DNA of 64,000 nt from Selaginella moellendorffii (Eukaryota; Streptophyta; Lycopodiopsida; Selaginellales; Selaginellaceae). Below are positions 56,779-64,000 of this stretch, piece after piece (within the stretch, counting starts at the first letter, position 1; the number at the start of each line of letters is the position of its first letter). The notes below the pieces were generated by a model. That model ran no database searches. It worked only from the letters and a program-made list of their open reading frames with translations, and was not told the origin of the DNA. Both the position numbers and the translations under genes were made by a program. The DNA is taken from contig NW_003314272.1 of the NCBI RefSeq assembly GCF_000143415.4, forward strand, positions 2,257,728 through 2,321,727, in the 5' to 3' direction.

Positions 56779-59700
56779 TTATTCTTCCGGAACGTCGATG
56801 TGGATTTCTTGCTTGCCAGTGGCAACCATCTCGATGGCAGCTAAAAGCTTGCGAATCTCAAAAGGCTTCCCCATGTAACTGTCCATTCCCGCTGAAAAAC
56901 ATGTATCCTCGTATCCACGCATGGCATGCGCTGTTAACCCGATTATGGGCATTTTTCTCAGACCATCCCTGGCTTCCTGTTCCCGTATTCTACGAGTTGC
57001 TTCCAATCCATCCATGATCGGCATCTGGAAAGAAGACTTGAAACTGGAAACTTGGAAAAGAACAAGCTACCTGGATGTCCATGAGGATCAAATCAATGTT
57101 GTCCCGGTTTGCGTCCACGGCCGCTATCGCTTGGACTCCATCCCCCACAACGGTCACAATGTGGCCATGCTTTTGGAGGAGTCTAGACGCAACCTTCTGA
57201 TTCACAAGGTTGTCCTCCACCAAGAGTATGCGCTTGGTTACGTCAACCGATATTTCTGCCTCTTGTACAATGCTCGGGTCCTTGACGCTTAGAGTGACTT
57301 CTTCTTTCGGAGTCACAGGGCTGGGAGCTTGCTGAGTGCCATCCTTGGCGACCATGACGCGGGAAGTCGTATCGTCCGTAGATTCCCGAGGTGCCGGGGC
57401 TTCGTGACCATCTGCATCTGAGCTTACGACTTCAGTACTAACAGGTTTTCCCTGCGTAGTCTCGGCTCCTACACAAACCAGAATACTTATAAGTTGCCTA
57501 TACAAAAAATACGTACTTTGAGAAGTCACGGAGGCAGCTGTTGCGAAGAAACCAGATGCTTCCTGGGCAGCGCCCTCCTTGTTCAAGAGGTAAGGCAAAA
57601 CGATGTAAAAACTACTGCCTTTTCCATATTCGCTTTCCACCAGTATGTGACCTCCCATCAGCTCTACAAATCTGCAAAATCGCCGCAGCTGTTAACGAGT
57701 TTGAAGTCAGCTGCAGTTTCCTTATTAGCCAGATTGTTCTTAGAAAAACCAAAACTTACCTCTGTACCACGCAGAGACCGAGTCCTGTTCCACCATATAA
57801 GCGAGAAATCGAAGCATCCGCTTGAGTGAAGGGCTTGAAGACATCCTTGAGCTTGTTTTTGCTGATGCCAATCCCACTATCCGATATCTTGTAAAGAATG
57901 GTCACTTCGTCGGCTGACCCCCGGTTGGTAAACTTGGTGTGAGCTTGCGTGTGTTGAGGCATGAAAAGGTTTCTCGTCTCTGTAACTTCCAGCATCATTT
58001 CTAACATGTCTGACCACTGAGAGGCGTTAAGTCTCGATAGAACCGAATCGTCTTGCATTCCGAACCTGTGAACCGAAACCTCAACTCGGACCTCGCCATC
58101 GGGTGTGAATTTCAGAGCATTTCCAACTGCACGGAGGATCAGAGTTAGTTGCTCACTGTGTATACCACCGCCTCACCTAAGTTCAACAGGCACTGCCTCA
58201 ACTTTCCCGAGTCCCCGACCAGAAACTCGGGCACAGCGCTGTCGATTTCATAGCTCAGCCGAAGGTTGTGTGCCTGCGCACGCGGCTGTAGAATGTGCAC
58301 AGTGCTCTTCAGGACGTGATGAAGATTAAAAGATATCAACTCCACTTCAAAACGGCCAGCCTCGATTTTCCCCAGGTCCAAAATGCTGTTGATGATATGC
58401 AGGAGCAACTCGGCACACTCGCTGACGGTGGTCATGTTCTCCTTCTGCTCATCTGTGAGAGAAGTTCCAAGCACCAACGCTGACATTCCAAGTATTCCGT
58501 GAATAGGAGTTCTGTACAGGAAAAACAAAGTATGTTAAGGCACTGCGAAAAAAGAACGAGACGAATAATCAAACCTGATCTCATGACTCATGTTGGCAAG
58601 GAAATCGGACTTGGCTTGGCTCGCCAGTTCTGCTGCTTGCTTCGACGTCTGTAACTCTTCATTTGCCTTGACGAGCTGATGCGTTCTCTGGAGCACTAAA
58701 CTTTCAAGCTCCTCATTGAGCTTCTCAAGCTTTTTAGCTAATTGATGCTTCTCCCTGACAGCAGCCGCAAGTGACACAGCTACAGCTGAGCTAACAGATA
58801 CAAAAAGCTCTACCTGCATGACAATCCGCGGTTCCACGGTTGGGCCACCTCCAGAGATATTGTAGAGAGCACCCTTCTTTTTCACGGTCGACCAAGTGCA
58901 AAACAGGGAGATCCCGCACAAGATGAAGGCCCATCCCATCCGGTTGAAGCGGAAAGCACTGTAGACGATGACTGGAAAGAGAAGATAAGGCAGCGGCTTC
59001 ACGTACGTAGGAATGACGAGCGTGTAGACTGTTATCAGCAGCAGCACGGTGATGAACCCGACCAAAAAAATCTCCACAATCTTCCCCGGCCTAAACATCC
59101 CCGGCTTGGGCTGCCACACGAAGCTGTGGAGAACGAAAGGTGACACCGTGATGGAGGCAGCTACCACACCCAGCCACCATGTTGCCCAGCAGATTGTAAA
59201 CTCCTTCCACGGCACCATGCGCCCGACACACTCGATCAAAGCTATGGTTGCCTCGAAAGGTGCCGAGAGAAAGCAGGTGACGAGGAAGTACCACAGAGCA
59301 TCCCCAAGTGATTCGATCGTCGGTATCAGCCTGGTCTCGGAGCACAAAAATCTACGCACCATCCAGCTGCAAAAGTGGACCTCGAGCGTCCTGAGAGTAG
59401 CAGCCCCCAAAAGAACCACCGACTTCAAGAAATTCAGGCCTTCCGCGCCCCTGTCCGTGAAGTAGAGCCTGACGCCGAAGAGCCCAGCAAAGTTTCCCAG
59501 GAGAACGAAGCATCCTTTCTTGCAAGCCACTGCGAAGCCCACCGCATGAGGGAGATAGAGTGGGAAGACGATCACCTTGACGATTTGCTTCTGGAGCGGT
59601 GGTGCCGACATCTCAAACGTTGCTGCCCCGAGCGCGATCTCCAGCGCCGTCAATCCCAGGTTCCAGGCCAGGAAAGACGCCAGGCATCGCGGGCGCTTGA

Positions 59701-59836
59701 CATGAGCCACGATGCATTTGAAGGAACTGGCAGCAAATCCCTGAGCGCGAGAAGCTGCACTGGAGCACAGATCCTGGATATCAATCAGCCCCCGACCATT
59801 GGCCATAATCTTCACCCTGGCATCCTTCTCTGGCAC
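56779..59836 (-). CDS. Hybrid histidine kinase with MASE1-like membrane sensor domain
   Basis: Two-component sensor. Six exons (59836-58575, 58511-58177, 58126-57760, 57671-57517, 57468-57071, 57024-56779) give 920 residues. Residues about 45-350 form some eight membrane helices; WATWWLGVVAASITVSPFVL fits the bacterial MASE1 hallmark. A coiled coil follows (about 362-405), then the dimerisation domain with phospho-His418 in FLANMSHEIRTPIHGI. The ATPase boxes are VGNALKF (N), DSGIGI (G1), FKPFTQ (F) and GTGLGL (G2). The C-terminal receiver has the acceptor Asp836 in DLILMDIQMPIMDG and a Lys in GKPFEI. All catalytic residues are present. It lacks the CHASE domain of cytokinin receptors and the ethylene-binding domain, so it belongs to neither. 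The ligand is unknown. AAACCCTAG occurs upstream at 59992. Confidence 0.88.
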
Positions 59837-60126
59837 TGCCTCAATCCAAGGAGAGCTAATCCCCCACCCGCATTCTCTGCCTTGCGAGACAATCGCGGCC
59901 GCTCTAGCGCGCGATCCGCCAATCGCACCAGCGGTGGAATCCAGCGAGCGATGGAGGGATCATCGCGATCATACCTGGGCGGAGAATCGAGAAACCCTAG
60001 CACACGTCCTTAGGGCTTCGCGAGAAGACGATGCGACCAAGATTTTTCGGTTCGAATGGTTTAACGGATACATAGCTTCGCGGTTTTCTTTCTTCTAAAA
60101 GAATGGAGGGCTAGAATCTCGCCTAT

Positions 60127-62100
60127 CTAGCGGCGCATACGCTCGGCAATAATCCTCAATCCCATATACCTGGAAGACCAATCACATCAAAGAAAAAACG
60201 AATATCTCACTTACCTTCCCAGCATCATGACCGTCGCTTGCGGGTTCGTACCGGGCGAGAAGTTAAACGTGGAGCCGTCGATGACGCGCAGCGCATCAAC
60301 GCCTAACACGTGGTAGTCGCTGTCCACGACTCTGCCCACCTGGCAGCCACCGTGGTAGTGCCAGATTGTCTGTACGGTCGACCTGCAGAAGCTGGCCAGC
60401 GTGACATTGACCGACGACCGGAGCGTTGAATCCGCGCGGACCGGCGATGCCACCGTCCCGCCCGAGGGAAGAGCTTGGGCGTCGTAGCGAAAGCGGCGCA
60501 TGGAGCTGGAGAGGATGATCTCCTCGATCTGGTTGATCCCTTCCACGCAGCTCTGGAGATCTTCCGGGTCCTGGAAGTAATTGAAGGTGACCTGGGGATT
60601 GTCCGCGGCGTCGAGCGAGGTGAGCGTCATCTGGCCGCTCGATCTGGGGCCGATCACCTTCTCGAGCAGCACGCCCGCGCTCAATCCATCGAGCTCGCCG
60701 CTGCCCGCCTCGATGAAGCTGCCGTAGTGCGTGATCCCGACCACCTGGATGAGGCTCGTCTCCACGGGCGCGGGCGAGAGGAGGTAGACGGTGTTCATGG
60801 GGTTGTCCGCCATGCCCTGGCCGACGCCTGGGAGATTGACGAGCACGCGGATGCCCATGCTCTCGAGGTGCGCGCGCGGCCCGATGCCATTGAGCATCAG
60901 CAGCTGGGGGCTGCCCATGGCGCCCGCGGACAGGATCACCTGGCTCTGGCGATTGGAATTGAGGCGCGCGATGTGCATCCGGCTGTTGGCATCGCGGTAT
61001 TGGACCCCGATCGCGCGCGGCTGGTAACCTACACACACGACGATCCGGCCGAGAAGAGAAAGATAGTAAAATAAGAAAACAGGGGATCCCAACTGGAGCG
61101 CAAGAAATTCGAGAAAATCTGAGAGATCGGGCTTCGGTGGCTCACGCCAATCGCAGAGAATCGAGGAGGAGTTATCGAATCAATCGAATCGATCGGACAG
61201 AGAGAAAGAAGTCGATGACAACAAGTGGAGAAATTTACCTGAGGTGTCGAAGAGGATCCTCTGGACGCTGGCGCGGAGGAGCACGAGTATATTCCTGGCG
61301 GTGGCGTAGCGGAGGAGGTCGGCGGCGGTGTGGCGGTTGCCCTGATGGTCGAAGATCGACCCCCCAGTCTTGGTCCCATAGATGTGATCGAAAGTGGCGC
61401 CATTGTCCGGCGTCACCCCGGTCTCCAGCAGCCCCGCCCTAAATGCGCTCTGGAACGCTCCCAGCTGCGGCACGAACGCCACCACTCTCTCCACCCACGG
61501 ATACGACTGGTTAACCAGGCGCGCATCCCAGCCAACCCTGCGCACGTAGTCGGGGCTGGCGCGCGTGTAGAAGCCAGCGTTGAGGCAGCTACCACCGCCC
61601 AGGACGCGCGGGCGAGTGTTGCGAACGCCGTCGGTGGACGTGAAGGCCTGCGCGGGCGTGAATTGCCCCTCGGTGTCGTTGAGGCTGCGCCCAAAGTTCT
61701 CGATGCGCGTGATGTTGGCGTTGCCATAGGGCGAGGGGCCGCGCTCCAGGACGAGGACGCGGAAGTAGCGGGAGAGCGTCGCCGCCAGAGGGCAGCCGGC
61801 GGTGCCGCCGCCCACGATGATGTAGTCGTACTGCTCGTACACCGGGGAGTCGGCGGCGTCGCGGAGGAACGAGTAGGGATAGGTCTCGTCGGCGCCCATC
61901 CCTGCGCGCGCGCGAGGAAGAAGAAGAAGAAGATTCAAGAGAAAACATTTTAAAAATTGCGCGAAAGATTGGGGCGATCGATCGATCGATCATCCAATCT
62001 CGCTTCTTTTTTTCTTACCTGGCGCGATCATCAGCGCCAGCAGCAGCACCAGCGCGGAGCTTTGCATCGTGGATTTCTGCCGGGATTGGAGGATTCTCAT
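60127..62100 (-). CDS. GMC-family FAD oxidoreductase, HOTHEAD-like
   Basis: Secreted flavoprotein; plant HOTHEAD proteins act on long-chain omega-hydroxy fatty acids in cutin formation. Four exons (62100-62019, 61901-61239, 61028-60215, 60169-60127) give 533 residues. A signal peptide lies at residues 12-27 (SALVLLLALMIA). The FAD-binding GxGxxG is YIIVGGGTAGCPLAA, GMC signature 1 is PRVLGGGSCLNAGFYTRA, and signature 2 is GAMGSPQLLMLNGIGP. Near the C-terminus lie the catalytic His in HYHGGCQVG and the paired residue in NPQATVMMLGR. The last exon codes only 14 residues. Exact substrate is inference. Confidence 0.9.
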
Positions 62101-62311
62101 CGCAATGGCGCGCCAATTTTCTCTCTATTTCAAGAGCTAGGGGAGTGGGCGAGGACGACAATGCGAATGACCTGCCCAAAGGGCGTGGCGCCCAATCTTG
62201 GCATGCTTTCGAGGGGCGTACCCACAAATCTTGTGTGTGTTGTTCTCGTCAAGGATATGTTATTCATGGATCGATCTTTCTAGCGCTGGAGCTTCTCTAA
62301 ACTATTCGTTT
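62101..62311. promoter_or_regulatory. Spacer between GMC gene start and amidase gene end
   Basis: About 210 bp that must hold the GMC promoter and the 3' end of the upstream amidase gene. No TATA box stands out. Confidence 0.3.
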
Positions 62312-64000
62312 TTAAATTTCCGGATATTCTAATGTGCTCAAATCGCCGCCGTCCGCCCGGGTCTCGTGGATCATCCCTCGAGCGCCTCGATTCGCGTAGC
62401 TCGCTCGCTCGATGCAAGTTATGATCCTGTTGGCGAGTCTCCTCACAGCGCAAGCTCGATGCCAAGGTGCCATTTCCAAAACCTTTGGATCTCAAACAAA
62501 ACAAGGTGTGAGCTATGGTGAGCTTCAGATGATTTCTCCAGGTTACCTCGTCCGAGTTGAAGCTCTCGAGGATTATCCCGCCGCGACAGGGCACCGCAAG
62601 ATCCGACCAGTCCATGTCAAAAATTCCAAAGTCCTTGGAAAGTTCCTGGAGCAAAACAAGGAGTTTATACTGTCTAGAAGCAGGAGGGAAGTAATATACC
62701 CGACCCAAAGGTGTTTCCGGGTCGCCAATTACTCCAAGCACATAGCCTCTATAATCAGCGTTCGATCCCTGCAGTACGAAAAATACATGAGAAATCGTAT
62801 CATCAAAACCAGAACACGAACCTGTCCGTGAATCTCTAGAACTGGCGTTCCCTTCAAACTCTACACGAACGGTAAACACGATTGATCTTAGAACAATTGA
62901 TGCTACCTGTCTAGACGCCCAATTCAAATACTCCTCCCAGGAGAGGTTTGGAGCGTCGCGATCAGGACGTAAAACTTGCCAGCCATAACGACGAAGTTGT
63001 CGCTCCAAGACATTGACGACCTTGGAGAACAAAGAAAAAACATTAGAAGTTCACTACAACCAGCGTAACTTACATCAAGGTTGAATTCCCGCTCGCCAGG
63101 AGCACCAGGTTCATATCCAGGATCTATCCAATGACCTGGAACGACTGTGATTCGGTCACTCTTACCAATTTCACGCGAGGATTTGAGGTATGTAGACGTA
63201 GGTAGTACTTTGTGCCTTTTTGTCTGCCAAAACAGAGACAATCACTAGACAAACTTTTAAGATAAAGTCGAAGTACCCGCTTGCTTAAGATTTGCGACAG
63301 TTTGATAGAAGCGATTTTTAGTCGAGCCGGCAAGCTGGTTGCGAAATTTCCACAAAACGCATTTGATGGAACATCTAATTCTCCAGTAGCAACCTGGAAA
63401 CCAAGTCTTATGACCAGTGAAAATCGCCACTGCCGAGAGTTTCCAACTCACCGCTTGACATGTCTTTGTGATTTTGATCCGCTTCGAGTACTGGATTGAT
63501 AAAACATCCTCTCCTTGTTGAACTAATACTCTAAACTGCAGAAAAGTTGGCAATGGTTTCCCCAAATATAAATATCTGCTTACCAGATTTGCAGCTTGCC
63601 AGTCGAGCTTTAATCTCCATTGAGGTCCAAGTGAGCCATTAACCTGTCAGAGAACTAGAACACCTTACTTAGCACACCACAAAACAATCATGCCCAAAAC
63701 CTCTACGCTTGCACATAGTTTCGCTTCGCCACCACCAGCATCAAACGTTCTCGTTATGCTCAGCGCAGGCACGGGAAAAAGCTCGACGACAGGACGCAGG
63801 GCTGCACAGCCCAACACCCTTCAATCACTAAACGATGGAAAAAGTGAAAGATCAAACCACTCGGAGAATAAAAGCTGCAGTACCTAGCTTCCCGCAAAAC
63901 AGTGACATTGGCTTGATCTTCGCATAAGCAAATGTGCGCGGGGAATCCATTCTCCAGTCCTCTTTTTTCCAGTCCTCTTTCGTCACTTTGATCCCCAAGA
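62312..64000 (-). CDS. N-acetylmuramoyl-L-alanine amidase-like protein (Amidase_3), 5' end outside window
   Basis: Would cleave the amide bond between muramic acid and the stem peptide of peptidoglycan. I joined exons by frame and GT/AG ends: (64000)-63884, 63801-63701, 63643-63584, 63535-63452, 63393-63277, 63224-63074, 63020-62907, 62860-62822, 62768-62700, 62645-62547 and 62482-62312. The C-terminal half reads as an Amidase_3 fold: PGHWIDPGYEPGA with the first metal His, GEREFNLDVVNVLE with the metal Glu, LRPDRD, VLEIHGQGSNADYRG with the second metal His, and GGIILESFNSDE with the catalytic Glu. The part before it (from VVELFPVPALSI to about KIASIKLSQIL) is a separate, probably beta-rich domain I cannot name. 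Plastid location is likely but the N-terminus is not seen. The two 3'-most introns are less certain. Confidence 0.65.

Overview
This is a nuclear segment of a land plant, most likely an early-diverging vascular plant of the Selaginella type. The genes are plant families (MED14, plastid ClpR and L17, U-box, family-1 glycosyltransferase, DUF246-type O-fucosyltransferase). They are packed tightly, and almost every intron is only 45-70 bp with clear GT/AG ends. The window also carries families typical of lineages that keep bacterial-type plastid features. The genus assignment is inference.

Layout: 1-7.6 kb is repeat debris: a non-coding, retroelement-like stretch with a GAGTCC-type tandem array, pieces of a tRNA-like SINE, and a decayed ABC transporter fragment. 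A gene block follows at 7.7-11.8 kb: a UDP-glycosyltransferase with a decayed partner, a small secreted Cys-rich peptide, and the plastid Clp subunit ClpR2. An AT-rich 2.9 kb insert (12.05-14.94 kb) is flanked by two copies of the ClpR2/NF-X1 intergenic junction. A dense block covers 15.1-29.1 kb: NF-X1-type zinc finger protein (-), plastid ribosomal protein L17, inositol-type sugar transporter, GDSL esterase and Mediator subunit 14. A 3.6 kb non-coding stretch precedes a PUB25/26-like U-box E3 ligase. Then come ISD11 (-) and LpxA (+) head to head, an O-fucosyltransferase (-) whose stop codon abuts that of LpxA, and tRNA-splicing endonuclease SEN2 (+) starting 40 bp from the fucosyltransferase start.

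41.8-53.5 kb is AT-rich and gene-poor. It holds a complete 594-bp TRIM retroelement with a perfect 5-bp target duplication, a broken class-I glutamine amidotransferase, a SINE and a second broken ABC transporter fragment. The last block (53.6-64 kb) holds eIF3 subunit L, glyoxalase II, a hybrid histidine kinase with a MASE1-like membrane domain (-), a HOTHEAD-like GMC oxidoreductase (-), and the 3' part of a gene whose protein reads as an N-acetylmuramoyl-L-alanine amidase (Amidase_3 type) (-).

Themes: organelle upkeep (ClpR2, L17, ISD11, LpxA, the amidase), basic gene expression (MED14, SEN2, eIF3L) and signalling or stress (U-box, histidine kinase, NF-X1, UGT). The most interesting points are the bacterial cell-wall amidase, the MASE1-type plant histidine kinase, the TRIM, and the duplicated junction flanking the AT-rich insert. 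All gene models come from reading splice sites by eye; no database was searched.
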